Assembly (NCBI RefSeq): GCF_900096975.1
Contig: NZ_FMYQ01000047.1
Span: 1-33,955, forward strand
Length of the DNA stretch: 33,955 nucleotides
Direction: 5' to 3'
Source of the DNA: Paraburkholderia lycopersici
GTDB taxonomy: Bacteria > Pseudomonadota > Gammaproteobacteria > Burkholderiales > Burkholderiaceae
Shown one piece after another: positions 14,550-23,051 of the stretch (position 1 is its first letter; every line of letters starts with the position of its first letter). Under the pieces are notes generated by a model, which was not told the DNA's origin, made no database searches, and saw only the letters and a list, made by a program, of their open reading frames with translations. Position numbers and translations under genes: made by a program.

Positions 14550-14980
14550 ATGCGATCGCCGTGCGCCTGGTCGCGATCGCCGCGCTCGTGCTCGCGATCG
14601 CGGGCGGCTTGCTTTACGTGAAGACGCTGCGCGCCGAGCTCGCCGAAGCGCAAGGCGCGGCGAGCACCGCGCAAGCCCTGGTCGGCCAGCGCGACGCCAC
14701 GATCGCCCAGCTCGAGCAAAATGCGCGCGACCAGGCCGCGCAGCTCGCCCAGCTCGAGACAAAACGCCGGCAAGTCGCCGCGTCGCTCTCGGCCCGACAA
14801 ACCGAACTCGACACTCTCAAACGCCAAAATGAAAAGGTTCGCGCCTGGGCTGATAGCCCTCTGCCTGACGACGTTGCAAGCATGTACGCAAGCCCCGATA
14901 TCACCGGCGCCGATGGTTATATCGCGGACATGCTTACCGGTAGCCCCGTGCGCCCTGCCAGCGCAACGCCCGCGCGTTAA
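14546..14980 (+). CDS. lysB: Rz-like inner-membrane spanin (LysB-like)
   Basis: A 144-residue protein with one N-terminal membrane anchor (about 4-24, VRLVAIAALVLAIAGGLLYV) followed by a long Gln/Ala/Leu coiled coil (about 28-108), the usual i-spanin plan. It starts at ATG 14546, overlapping the endolysin stop (ATGA). From 14829 on, its coding sequence is shared with the Rz1 gene in another frame. Inner- and outer-membrane subunits join across the periplasm to fuse the membranes at lysis. Confidence 0.88.
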   Translation: MNAIAVRLVAIAALVLAIAGGLLYVKTLRAELAEAQGAASTAQALVGQRDATIAQLEQNARDQAAQLAQLETKRRQVAASLSARQTELDTLKRQNEKVRAWADSPLPDDVASMYASPDITGADGYIADMLTGSPVRPASATPAR

Positions 14981-15104
14981 TGGCGACTTGCTCAAGTCGC
15001 TCGACGCGGCGCGCGCTGCATGGGCGGCATGCGCGGCGACCGTCGACACCGTGATCGACTGCCAGTCGAAAGCCCTTTCCTCTCCCGGCCCCGACCATGA
15101 ATAA
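14829..15104 (+). CDS. lysC: Rz1-like outer-membrane lipoprotein spanin (LysC-like), overlapping Rz
   Basis: A 91-residue lipoprotein starting MKRFAPGLIALCL, with a lipobox TLQAC placing the lipidated cysteine at residue 19. After it comes a proline-rich stretch (QAPISPAP) as in other o-spanins. The frame begins inside Rz (+1 relative) and extends 124 bases beyond its stop, reaching eight bases into gene R. Further cysteines (WAACAAT, VIDC) could make disulfide dimers. The nested arrangement with the upstream anchor protein is diagnostic of a two-component spanin. Confidence 0.88.
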   Translation: MKRFAPGLIALCLTTLQACTQAPISPAPMVISRTCLPVAPCALPAQRPRVNGDLLKSLDAARAAWAACAATVDTVIDCQSKALSSPGPDHE

Positions 15105-15534
15105 GGCGATTTCCTTTCGCGCGGCGATCGCTGACGCCGTGCCGGCGCTGCAGGCGGACCCCGACAAGCTGCTCGTGTTCGTCGACACCGGCAAGATCAT
15201 CGCGACGGCCGCGCCGTCGCTCTCGTTCCAGTACAGCTACACGCTGAATGTGATCGTCACCGACTTCGCCGGCGATGCAGACGAGCTGTTTGTCGCGCTG
15301 ATCGCCTGGGTACAGCTCAATCAACCCGACCTGGTGATGAATGACGACACGCGTAAAAACGGCATTGCGTTCGAAGTCGATCACCTCACGCAAACGACGT
15401 GCGACGTGTCGATCAAGCTGCAGCTCACCGAAAGCGTCATTGTGAAGACTGACGACGCCGGCACGCGCACGATCACGCACGTCGACGAGCCTGTGTATGA
15501 ATGGAACGTCGACGGCCTCACATGGACGAACTAA
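15097..15534 (+). CDS. R: Tail completion protein (P2 gpR-like)
   Basis: A 145-residue protein (P2 gpR is 155). The pattern FRAAIADAVPALQADPDKLLVF, FQYSYTLNVIVTDFAGDAD and PVYEWNVDGLTWTN is typical. gpR and gpS complete the head-proximal tail end. The ATG at 15097 lies within the last codons of Rz1, and the stop overlaps gene S by thirteen bases. Confidence 0.94.
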   Translation: MNKAISFRAAIADAVPALQADPDKLLVFVDTGKIIATAAPSLSFQYSYTLNVIVTDFAGDADELFVALIAWVQLNQPDLVMNDDTRKNGIAFEVDHLTQTTCDVSIKLQLTESVIVKTDDAGTRTITHVDEPVYEWNVDGLTWTN

Positions 15535-15983
15535 GCGCGCTCGAATCATGGGCGGGCGGCCTGCTCGCGCAGCTCGACGGCCCCGCCCGACGCGCGGCAC
15601 TGCGCGACGTCGCGCGCGAGCTGCGCAAGAGCCAACAGACGCGCATCGCACAGCAACGCAACCCGGACGGCACCGCCTACACCGCGCGCAAGCCTCGCCC
15701 CAAAAAGCACCTGCGCGACAAGGCCGGCCGCATCAAGCGCGGGGCGATGTTCGCGCGCATTCGCCAGGCACGCTATCTGCGCGCCGATGTTGACTCGGAA
15801 GGCGTTGCGATCGGTTTCGTCGGCCGCGTCGCACGCGTCGCACGTATTCACCAGTTCGGCGAAAGCGATCGCATCGCGCCGAACGGCCCCGAATACAAAT
15901 ACCCGGCGCGTGTGCTGCTCGGTTTCTCCGACACCGACCTCGATATCGTGCGCGACGTGCTGCTCAAGCACCTCGTCAAATAG
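15522..15983 (+). CDS. S: Tail completion protein (P2 gpS-like)
   Basis: A 153-residue protein (P2 gpS is 150). After MDELSALESWAGGLL it has the family's basic stretch NPDGTAYTARKPRPKK and the conserved ARIHQFGESDRIAPNG, then the C-terminal FSDTDLDIVRDVLLKHL. I chose ATG 15522, overlapping the end of R, over the upstream 15501 start because it gives the family length and opening. It is the last gene before a hairpin and a candidate late promoter. Confidence 0.94.
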   Translation: MDELSALESWAGGLLAQLDGPARRAALRDVARELRKSQQTRIAQQRNPDGTAYTARKPRPKKHLRDKAGRIKRGAMFARIRQARYLRADVDSEGVAIGFVGRVARVARIHQFGESDRIAPNGPEYKYPARVLLGFSDTDLDIVRDVLLKHLVK

Positions 15984-16002
15984 TATTTCGCCTTTCTAAC
16001 TA

Positions 16003-16033
16003 TGTACCCAAGGCGCGAACAATCGCGCCTTGG
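16003..16033. promoter_or_regulatory. Candidate Ogr site overlapping a perfect hairpin, before gene V
   Basis: TGTACCCAAGGCGCGAACA at 16003-16021 shares TGTnCCCAAnGCGnnAACA with the site between P and O (9403-9421). It overlaps a perfect 11-bp hairpin, CCAAGGCGCGA (16008-16018) and TCGCGCCTTGG (16023-16033) with a 4-base loop. No T tract follows. The site would drive the V-to-G operon as the equivalent P2 late promoter does. If the activator sits near -55, transcription would start close to the gene V start codon. Confidence 0.5.
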
Positions 16034-16068
16034 TGACGCGCGCGTGTGTGCTCGGCAAGATTGAGCAC

Positions 16069-16719
16069 ATGAACGCCAACGAATCCCAACGTCAATTTCT
16101 GAACGGCTGCCGCAAGGGCTATGTGATAGCCGTGCAAGGCGCGCTCTGCCGCGTCGCAAGCGGTGATCTCGAAACGGACTGGATTCAATGGTTCGCGCTG
16201 TTCGCCGGCGACAACGCCGACTGGCTTGCGCCGACGCTCAACGAAGGCGTCATGCTGCTATGCCCGAGCGGCGACCCGGCTCAAGCCGTCGCACTTCGCG
16301 GCTATTACTCCGAAGACTTCCCGCCCCCGAGCACCGACCCGAACAAGCATGTCCGCAAATACCGCGACGGCGCGATCGTGCAATACGACTTCGCCACGCA
16401 CGAGCTCGACGTGACCTTGCCGGCTGGTGCGACGATCAATGTGAATTGCCCTGTTGCGGTCAACGTGATCACGCAGACGGCCAACGTGAAAGCCGACGCG
16501 ATCACGCTCGACGGCGACACAACCGTAACGAAGTCGCTGACTGTGCAAGGCCCGCTCGCTTTCCAGTCTGGAATGACCGGCGCCGGCGGCACCGGCTCGA
16601 CCATGCAAATCGACGGCGCGGCGGATTTCACCGGCGAAGTGAAGTCGGCCGGCATCAGTCTCCCGCACCACTCGCACCGCGAGCAAGGCGACGGCAACCT
16701 CGTGAGCGAACCGCAATGA
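16069..16719 (+). CDS. V: Baseplate assembly protein V, central spike
   Basis: A 216-residue protein (P2 gpV is 211). It has an N-terminal OB-fold region (GYVIAVQGALCRV, WFALFAGDNADWLAPTLNEG, VMLLCPSGD), a beta-helical stem (AITLDGDTTVTKSLTVQG) and an apex with PHHSHREQGDG at 199-209. The HSH at 201-203 matches the iron-binding HxH motif of the P2 spike tip. The trimer pierces the outer membrane. I chose ATG 16069 (MNANESQRQF) over a TTG at 16030; the ribosome binding site is weak. The stop overlaps gene W. Confidence 0.95.
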   Translation: MNANESQRQFLNGCRKGYVIAVQGALCRVASGDLETDWIQWFALFAGDNADWLAPTLNEGVMLLCPSGDPAQAVALRGYYSEDFPPPSTDPNKHVRKYRDGAIVQYDFATHELDVTLPAGATINVNCPVAVNVITQTANVKADAITLDGDTTVTKSLTVQGPLAFQSGMTGAGGTGSTMQIDGAADFTGEVKSAGISLPHHSHREQGDGNLVSEPQ

Positions 16720-17078
16720 AAGGCATGAACCACACGACCGGCCGCGCGATCGCCGGCCTCGATCACCTCTATCAATCGATCGCGCGGATTCTCACGACGC
16801 CGGTCGGCACGCGTATCGCGCGCCGTGACTTCGGCTCGGAGCTGCCCGAGCTCGTCGACGCACCGAACAACGGTGCGACTCGCGTGCGCCTGTATGCGGC
16901 CGTCGCGACCGCGCTGATGAAGTGGGAGCCACGCCTGAAGCTGACGCGCGTGCAGCTCTCGACCGACACGACCGATATCGGCGCCGGCGTGCAGGTGATC
17001 GAGATTGAAGGCACCACGACAGAAACCGGCGAAACCGCCTCAACGAGCGTGACGCTCACAACTGGAACCAGCGTATGA
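16716..17078 (+). CDS. W: Baseplate wedge protein (P2 gpW-like)
   Basis: A 120-residue protein (P2 gpW is 115), related to T4 gp25. It shows TTGRAIAGLDHLYQSIARIL, TPVGTRIARRDFGSELPELVD and the C-terminal GVQVIEIEGT. It starts in the ATGA overlap with V and ends in an ATGA overlap with J. The start could also be the second methionine (16725), giving MNHTTGR. Confidence 0.95.
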   Translation: MKGMNHTTGRAIAGLDHLYQSIARILTTPVGTRIARRDFGSELPELVDAPNNGATRVRLYAAVATALMKWEPRLKLTRVQLSTDTTDIGAGVQVIEIEGTTTETGETASTSVTLTTGTSV

Positions 17079-17992
17079 CCGCGAGTGCTATCGACCTTTC
17101 GTTGCTGCCGGCGCCGGCTGTCGTTGAGCTGCTCGAATTCGAGACGCTCTATGCCGAGCGCAAGGCCGCGCTGATCGCGCTGTATCCGGCCGACGAGCAA
17201 GCGACGGTCGCCGCGACGCTTGAACTTGAAAGCGAGCCGCTCGCCGTGTCGCTGCAGGAGAACACCTACCGAGAGCTGATCTTGCGCACCCGCGTCAATG
17301 ACGCGTGCTACGCGGTGTTGCTCGCGTTCGCGATGGACGGCGACCTCGATCAAGTCACGGCAAATCTCGGCGTCGAGCGCCTCACGATCACGCCGGCCGA
17401 CGACACCACGACCCCGCCGACTGCGGCCGTGAAGGAAAGCAACACCGACTTGCGCAAGCGCGCGCAGCTCTCTTTTCAAGGCTATACGACTGCCGGAAGC
17501 AAAGGCAGTTACGTCTATCACGCGTTGTCGGCCGATGGCCAGGTGAAAGACGCCTCGGCCGTGAGCCCTGCCCCGTGTCAAGTCATGGTCTACGTGCTTT
17601 CGCGCACCGGCAACGGGGCGGCCGATGACGCGCTGATCGCGAAAGTGAAAGCCGCGCTCAACGATGAAATCGTTCGGCCGATGACCGATCAAGTCGACGT
17701 GCAATCGGCATCGATCATCGAATACGCGATCGCGGCCGAGCTCGTATTGCAGGATGGCCCCGACGCGAGCACGGTGAAAGACCTCGCGCAAGCGGCCGCG
17801 CAAGCCTATGCCGACGCGACGCACATGAACGGTGCTGACGTCGCGCTATCCGGCATTTTCAAGGCGCTGCATCAAACCGGCGTCGCACAAGTCAACCTCA
17901 CGACGCCGGCGGCGAACATCGTTGTTTCGGAAGGACAGGCGGCCTACTGCATCGGCATCACGATCACGACGACGGTGCAATCCAATGTCTAA
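17075..17992 (+). CDS. J: Baseplate assembly protein (P2 gpJ-like)
   Basis: A 305-residue protein (P2 gpJ is 302), of the Baseplate_J family related to T4 gp6. Typical stretches are DLSLLPAPAVVELLEFETLYAERKA near the start, ENTYRELILRTRVNDA, and the central LRKRAQLSFQGYTTAGSKGSYVYHAL. It forms the baseplate wedge with W and I. The start overlaps W and the stop overlaps I by eight bases. Confidence 0.96.
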   Translation: MTASAIDLSLLPAPAVVELLEFETLYAERKAALIALYPADEQATVAATLELESEPLAVSLQENTYRELILRTRVNDACYAVLLAFAMDGDLDQVTANLGVERLTITPADDTTTPPTAAVKESNTDLRKRAQLSFQGYTTAGSKGSYVYHALSADGQVKDASAVSPAPCQVMVYVLSRTGNGAADDALIAKVKAALNDEIVRPMTDQVDVQSASIIEYAIAAELVLQDGPDASTVKDLAQAAAQAYADATHMNGADVALSGIFKALHQTGVAQVNLTTPAANIVVSEGQAAYCIGITITTTVQSNV

Positions 17993-18668
17993 CGCACCTT
18001 CGTTGCTGCCCCCGAACGCGACGGCGACCGAGCGTCGACTTGAACAGGTCGGCGCGCGTATCTCGGACATTCCGACGCCGGTTCGGGATATGTGGAATCC
18101 CGATGCCTGCCCGGTCGCGTTACTGCCCTGGCTCGCCTGGGGTTTCGGCGTCGACGAATGGGATAGCGACTGGAGCGAAGCGCAGAAGCGCAGCGCGATC
18201 AAGAATGCGCTTTTCGTGCAAAAGCACAAAGGCACGATCGGCTCAGTCAAACGCGCACTCGCCGCGCTCGGTTACGACATCGTTGTGCAGGAGTGGTTTA
18301 ACCAGATTCCGGCCGGCGATCCTGGCACGTTCGACGTGCTGCTCGATAGCAACCAGACCGGCATTGATCAAGCGGCGCTCACTCGCATTCTTGAGCTGAT
18401 CGACCGATACAAGAATTTGCGATCGCACCTGGTTCGCGTGCGGCCGTCTGTGACGACGCGCGGCGGCCCGATCCTCGCCGGCGTATGCACTGTCGGCCAC
18501 GAAATCACCGTGCCGTTTGACGGCCCGCAATATTCGGACGGCTCGTTTGCTTACGACCTGATGCTCGATGCGATGCACTACGGCGAAGCAAGCACGGTCG
18601 GCGCGCTCGACCAGCTCGACACGATAGTTCGCGCCGAAATGCCCTCTAATTCCTGGAAACAACAATGA
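17985..18668 (+). CDS. I: Tail protein I (P2 gpI-like)
   Basis: A 227-residue protein (P2 gpI is 176, so this is longer at the C-terminus). The core SLLPPNATATERRLEQ, WNPDACPVALLPWLAWGFGVDEWDSDW and KHKGTIGSVKRALAALGYD is highly typical. gpI links the baseplate wedge to the tail fibres. Residues about 180-227, with the GPQYSDGSFAYD stretch, lie beyond the P2 core and may form the docking point for the fibre protein encoded directly downstream through an ATGA overlap. Confidence 0.95.
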   Translation: MSNAPSLLPPNATATERRLEQVGARISDIPTPVRDMWNPDACPVALLPWLAWGFGVDEWDSDWSEAQKRSAIKNALFVQKHKGTIGSVKRALAALGYDIVVQEWFNQIPAGDPGTFDVLLDSNQTGIDQAALTRILELIDRYKNLRSHLVRVRPSVTTRGGPILAGVCTVGHEITVPFDGPQYSDGSFAYDLMLDAMHYGEASTVGALDQLDTIVRAEMPSNSWKQQ

Positions 18669-21133
18669 CTGACGCACTGAATAGCCGAGTTGCGCGCTTC
18701 CAAACCAACGAATCGAACGTCGACTCCTGGGTAAAGGGCGACGCACAAGCGACCGTCGATTTCGGCGGCGGCCCTGTACGATCGCCGGCGAAGCTGATCG
18801 CCGACAAGGACGCGGAAATCAACCAGTCGGCCGCCGGCGTGCTCGCGAGCGCGACCGCCCAGGCAACCACGGCAACCAATCAGGCCGGTATCGCGACGAC
18901 GCGCGCGAGTGCGGCAAGTGCGAGCGCTGATGCGGCTGCCGCATCGGCCTCGGCGGCGGCTCTCGCCGGAAAAGTCTACGCCGATACCACTACCGGCCTG
19001 GCGAACACGACGAACGGCCAGTATTTCAGTGTGCCGGTCTCCAACGCACAGGACTCGCTGATCCTCTATCAGAATGTGAGCGGCGTTGCCACCGAAAAGA
19101 CGCGTTACCCCAGCTCGGCGCTGGACGCACTATCCATCAATCGCGGCAAGGCTTACCCGTTGCGGAGCATGACGCGCGCCGGCACCACGTCGGCGGCAAT
19201 GACGCAGTGGAACAATCTGATTCTGAAAGTGTCGGTTCGCGGCGCCGAAGCGGGCAAGTACTACCGAATTGGCTACCAGACCAACGAGGCGGCGGTCGGT
19301 AGCGGTAGCCCGTTCAGTTGGACGCTCACGGAGCATAGCGCTGCAGACTTCGCGACGACTGACGCGGGCTACGTGGTTATCCAGAACTACACGAACCCGG
19401 CGCCGAGCATCGACCGCAATGGCGGGATTCAGACAATCACCATCGCACCGGTACAGCGCCCTAACCTTCGATTCGACATTACGATCGACGCGGCACAGCT
19501 CCCCGCGTCGGGCGGCTCTATCGATTCCAACAGCAGCAACTCCCGGCCCGCGTGGTCATGGATCATCGACCCGTCGTGCTACGTGCAGAGTGCGCCTGCA
19601 TCGTCTATCACGGTCGACTCCATGTCGATCAATTCGGGCAAGGTCTACCCGCTCAAGGCTGCGACTCGCGGCGGCGTAACCTCGAACGCGAACGCGGCGA
19701 TGAATGCGCTTGTACTCGGCGTGAAAATCATCAATGGCGATGCAACGAAGGTGTATCGCGTTGCCTACCAGCAGAACGGCGCAACGTTGAGCGGCGTAGT
19801 GGCCTATGACTGGATCGTCGAAGAGTACGACGCGGCGACGTATTCGACTGCCCCGGTTCGCACCATCCTCATGAGTTACGACGACTCGGTGTATGGGGCG
19901 CAGCAGCAAATAAGCCCGACTGGCGGGATTCAGACGGTTCGCCTGTATCCGCCGGCGCGCCCGAACATGCGCATCGAAATCACCTGCGATGCCAGCCAGC
20001 TCCCGGCCGCCGGCACGACCGTCGATGCCTATTCGGCGTCTACCAAAGACGGCTATTCGTACATCGTAGACCCCTCATGTGTGGATCTGCCGCGCTCTAC
20101 GGGCCTACAGGCTGGCGCATGGAACTACGAAGGACTGTACTGGACCTATTCCACGGCAAACGGCGGCACGTTGATCGTGATTTTCCGGTCTGGAAGCTGG
20201 CTTTACCAGATTGAGTTTGGCCCGAAAGGCCCGAACTCGATACCGGATACCCGGCGCGTCTTGCGGGCCGCGCTCGGCGATCCATCTATCGCGGCATGGA
20301 CAACCATCGTCGACAACGCATCCGGCGGCGATTGGGCAGGCCCGCTCATTTTCTCGGCCGTCAACAATGGCGACGGGAGCACGTCGAAGAACTACACCGG
20401 CGGCAATCACGCGGCTGACGGCAACAGTAGCGGCGGCCCGTCTGCGCGCAATGTTTCGTTCATCGTGCTCGCCGATGGCGCGCCGGTCACCGCTGATGCA
20501 AGCGCCGGCGTGGCCGCGACGATCAAGCTGATCGCCGTCAATGAAATCTTTGCCTACAACACGGTTTCGCTCGGCCGCTACGTGGTGCGCGAAACGGTGC
20601 GTTTCGACCTGTTCCCCGGCATCGTCGGCGTAAAGAAGCACGTGCAGGCGCTCGAAGATGTGCTGATGCTGCAGGACAACGGCCCGCAGACCTTCACGGT
20701 CGGATTTCAGGCTGGAACATTCATCTACTACGGCGCGAACAACGCGCGCACGGCTTTCACCAGCGTCACGAATAGCGGCACGAAGTCGGCCAACCCCAAT
20801 GTGTGGGCGATCGTGTTTCAGGACGCGGGCAACGGGCAGCTCGGCGCATGGATGGATCGTGCGTTCGGCATCGGTGACGGCCGTTACGTCAAGTCGACAT
20901 GGCCATACATCCGGGGCGGCGGCGCATCGAACACCAAGTTCTATCACGCGGCGATCGTCGACGACGCCGGCATTCCCCTGGCCGCTGGCGCGAGCTACGA
21001 ATGGCGCGGCGGCTGGGCATGGCAACAAGCCGCAAGCGTTTCCGCAAACCTGGATTCGGTGATGACCGTGAATCAGGGTGACGAGCGCGTCGTCGCGACC
21101 TGTCGCACGACTGGCGAAACGATCGCGGTCTGA
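18665..21133 (+). CDS. Tail fibre/receptor-binding protein with internal duplication
   Basis: An 822-residue protein. Residues 1-60 (including DFGGGPVRSPAKLIADKDAE) resemble the N-terminal part of phage tail proteins that attach to the baseplate. Residues 60-105 are an Ala/Ser/Thr-rich, probably coiled segment. Two repeats follow, about 153-306 and 316-473. They share SIN-GK-YPL, T-GGIQT, RPN-R--IT-DA-QLPA and IDPSC/VDPSC. The C-terminal ~350 residues are unlike the repeats. P2 has no gene at this place; H follows I directly. The gene is translationally coupled to I, so it is likely structural. Receptor binding is inferred from place and repeat architecture. Confidence 0.8.
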   Translation: MTDALNSRVARFQTNESNVDSWVKGDAQATVDFGGGPVRSPAKLIADKDAEINQSAAGVLASATAQATTATNQAGIATTRASAASASADAAAASASAAALAGKVYADTTTGLANTTNGQYFSVPVSNAQDSLILYQNVSGVATEKTRYPSSALDALSINRGKAYPLRSMTRAGTTSAAMTQWNNLILKVSVRGAEAGKYYRIGYQTNEAAVGSGSPFSWTLTEHSAADFATTDAGYVVIQNYTNPAPSIDRNGGIQTITIAPVQRPNLRFDITIDAAQLPASGGSIDSNSSNSRPAWSWIIDPSCYVQSAPASSITVDSMSINSGKVYPLKAATRGGVTSNANAAMNALVLGVKIINGDATKVYRVAYQQNGATLSGVVAYDWIVEEYDAATYSTAPVRTILMSYDDSVYGAQQQISPTGGIQTVRLYPPARPNMRIEITCDASQLPAAGTTVDAYSASTKDGYSYIVDPSCVDLPRSTGLQAGAWNYEGLYWTYSTANGGTLIVIFRSGSWLYQIEFGPKGPNSIPDTRRVLRAALGDPSIAAWTTIVDNASGGDWAGPLIFSAVNNGDGSTSKNYTGGNHAADGNSSGGPSARNVSFIVLADGAPVTADASAGVAATIKLIAVNEIFAYNTVSLGRYVVRETVRFDLFPGIVGVKKHVQALEDVLMLQDNGPQTFTVGFQAGTFIYYGANNARTAFTSVTNSGTKSANPNVWAIVFQDAGNGQLGAWMDRAFGIGDGRYVKSTWPYIRGGGASNTKFYHAAIVDDAGIPLAAGASYEWRGGWAWQQAASVSANLDSVMTVNQGDERVVATCRTTGETIAV

Positions 21134-21159
21134 ATCTCTTAACCGAATGACGCGAAAAA

Positions 21160-22707
21160 ATGGCCTATAAAACGATACACACCAAGTACGGATTGCAACG
21201 CATCGCGCAATCCGAAACCAGCGGCGTTCCTATCAATCTTGTCGCGATGGCGGTCGGCGATGGCAACGGAAACGACACGACGCCCGACGAGAATCAGACG
21301 CAGCTCGTGCGCGAGCGGTATCGCGCAAAACCTAATCGCGTCTTTCAAGACCCGGACAATCCCCTGCTCTTTACGGTTGAGCTGATCGTGCCGGCAACGG
21401 AAGGCGGCTTTACGATTCGCGAAGCGGCCGTGTTCGATGACCAGGGCGGCATGTTCACCGTCTCGAACGTGCCGGCCGCCTATAAGCCGGTCGGCGACGG
21501 AAGCGAGGGTGCGTTTAGCGATACGGCCGTGCGCGTGCAATTTCTCGTCGCGAACGCGAGCGTCGTGTCGATCTCGATTGACCCGAACGTTGCCGTCGCA
21601 ACCCAGCAATGGATCACGAACACGATCACCGTGCCGTATCTGTTGCCAGGCGGCACGACCGGCCAGGTGCTCAAGAAGCACTCGAACGCGGACGGCGACA
21701 CCGTATGGGGTGATCCGACCGTTGCCGAGGCGATCGTGTCGATCGTCGAAGAAGTTCAGACGCTCGCGGCAAGCCAGACGGCCGTGACCCTGGCGGAATG
21801 CACAACCGAAGGGCTTGCCGTCTACATCGCCGGCGCGCGGCTGTTGCCGTCGCAATGGACGCCCGACGCGACCGACGTGCGCAAGCTCACGCTCGCGACC
21901 TCTTACGCTGCCGGCACCAAGGCCGATTTCGTGCAGAACGAGCCAGGCGCCGACCGTGCGTTGCTTCAAAGCCGCAATCTGGCCGACGTCGCATCGGCCG
22001 CCACGGCGCGCACGAATCTCGGCGTCTACAGCAAGGAAGAAGCCGACACCAAGGCCCCGCCCTCGCTGATCGGCTTTTTCGCCTCGCAGACGGCCCCGAA
22101 TGGCTGGCTCAAGGCAAACGGTGCGGCCGTGAGCCGGACGGCATACGCGGCCCTTTTCGCGAAGATTGGGACCATCTACGGCGCCGGCGACAACTTCAAT
22201 ACGTTCAACCTGCCCGACATGCGCGGCGAATTCCCGCGCGGCTGGGATGACGGCCGAGGCGCGGACGGCAATCGCGCGTTTGGAAGCGCTCAAAGCCATT
22301 CGTTCGCGAGCCATGCGCACGGCGCCAGCTCGGACACGCAGGGCAATCACGCGCACGGGGCGTCGACCGACACGCAGGGCGCCCACGCGCACGGCGGCGG
22401 CACCAGCGCGGTCGGCGACCACCAGCACGGCATGCCGAAGAATGCTTCTGCGCAAGCAGGCAGCGATAACAACGGCATGCCGATCGGCACCGATCAACCT
22501 GACTACGGTACTGGACGCAACCCGCTACCGACAAACCCCGCCGGCGCCCACTCGCACACGATCGGCACCGACGTGCAGGGCAATCACGCGCACAACGTGA
22601 CCGTTCAAACCGCCGGCGCTCATGCGCACGGCATCACTGTCGCGGCGGCCGGCGGCGCCGAAACGCGCCCGCGAAACGTCGCTCTTCTGGCCTGCATTAA
22701 GTACTGA
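21160..22707 (+). CDS. H: Tail fibre protein (P2 gpH-like) with collar domain and HxH repeats
   Basis: A 515-residue protein. Residues 1-160 match the N-terminal P2 gpH attachment region (YGLQRIAQSETSGVPINL, VGDGNGNDTTPDENQTQLVRERYR). A tail-collar domain spans about 300-365 (PNGWLKANGAAVSR, FNLPDMRGEFPRGWD). After it come seven His-x-His motifs (385, 397, 409, 421, 464, 476, 488), the first four spaced by twelve residues with DTQGNHAHG-like units. In long-tail-fibre tips and T4 gp12 such pairs bind metal ions along the trimer axis. The end (AETRPRNVALLACIKY) is the typical collar terminus. The ribosome binding site is weak. Confidence 0.92.
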   Translation: MAYKTIHTKYGLQRIAQSETSGVPINLVAMAVGDGNGNDTTPDENQTQLVRERYRAKPNRVFQDPDNPLLFTVELIVPATEGGFTIREAAVFDDQGGMFTVSNVPAAYKPVGDGSEGAFSDTAVRVQFLVANASVVSISIDPNVAVATQQWITNTITVPYLLPGGTTGQVLKKHSNADGDTVWGDPTVAEAIVSIVEEVQTLAASQTAVTLAECTTEGLAVYIAGARLLPSQWTPDATDVRKLTLATSYAAGTKADFVQNEPGADRALLQSRNLADVASAATARTNLGVYSKEEADTKAPPSLIGFFASQTAPNGWLKANGAAVSRTAYAALFAKIGTIYGAGDNFNTFNLPDMRGEFPRGWDDGRGADGNRAFGSAQSHSFASHAHGASSDTQGNHAHGASTDTQGAHAHGGGTSAVGDHQHGMPKNASAQAGSDNNGMPIGTDQPDYGTGRNPLPTNPAGAHSHTIGTDVQGNHAHNVTVQTAGAHAHGITVAAAGGAETRPRNVALLACIKY

Positions 22708-22709
22708 CC

Positions 22710-22994
22710 ATGACGACAAAAACCGTTTATCAAACCGACCGCGCCGGCTTGTTCCAATGTGAAGTCGACGCCGACGAAAGCCCGCTCGAACCTGGCGTGT
22801 TCCTGTTGCCGGCCCGCGCTGTTGAGCCGGCACCGCCGGCGAGCTGGCCTGATGACAAATGGCCGCGCTGGAATGGCGTCGCCTGGGAGCTGATCAACAA
22901 GCCGACCACGAACGACCAGGCGAGCGAAGCCGCAAAGAAGCTTGCCGCGTTTCTGGCTGCGAATCCCGAAGTCGCCGAGCTCGTCGGCATGTAA
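22710..22994 (+). CDS. G: Tail fibre assembly/chaperone-like protein (gpG position)
   Basis: A 94-residue protein starting two bases after the fibre gene. It contains the WPDDKWPRWNGVAWELI stretch seen in short tail-fibre assembly proteins and a C-terminal helical part (AAKKLAAFLAANPEVAELVG). It is shorter than P2 gpG (175 residues), so homology is by position and the W-x-x-W region rather than full length. The likely job is folding or trimerizing the upstream fibre. Confidence 0.75.
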   Translation: MTTKTVYQTDRAGLFQCEVDADESPLEPGVFLLPARAVEPAPPASWPDDKWPRWNGVAWELINKPTTNDQASEAAKKLAAFLAANPEVAELVGM

Positions 22995-23051
22995 GCGCGG
23001 GCGGCCTCGCTCGTTTCCCGTTTTACCTCACCTTAATCGGAGCAATAGAAC

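Noticed and set aside
21139..22497. A 452-residue leftward frame opposite gene H
   Set aside because: It is a shadow of the gpH coding strand, with no motif and no promoter or ribosome binding site.
22310..22650. Regular repeats in gene H considered as a CRISPR array
   Set aside because: The repeats are short, in frame and encode G-x-HAHG units. There are no unique spacers of constant length and no cas genes.
18665..22994. Invertible fibre segment controlled by the serine recombinase
   Set aside because: No inverted recombination sites or antisense alternative fibre ends are visible around the fibre genes, and the recombinase lies far away.
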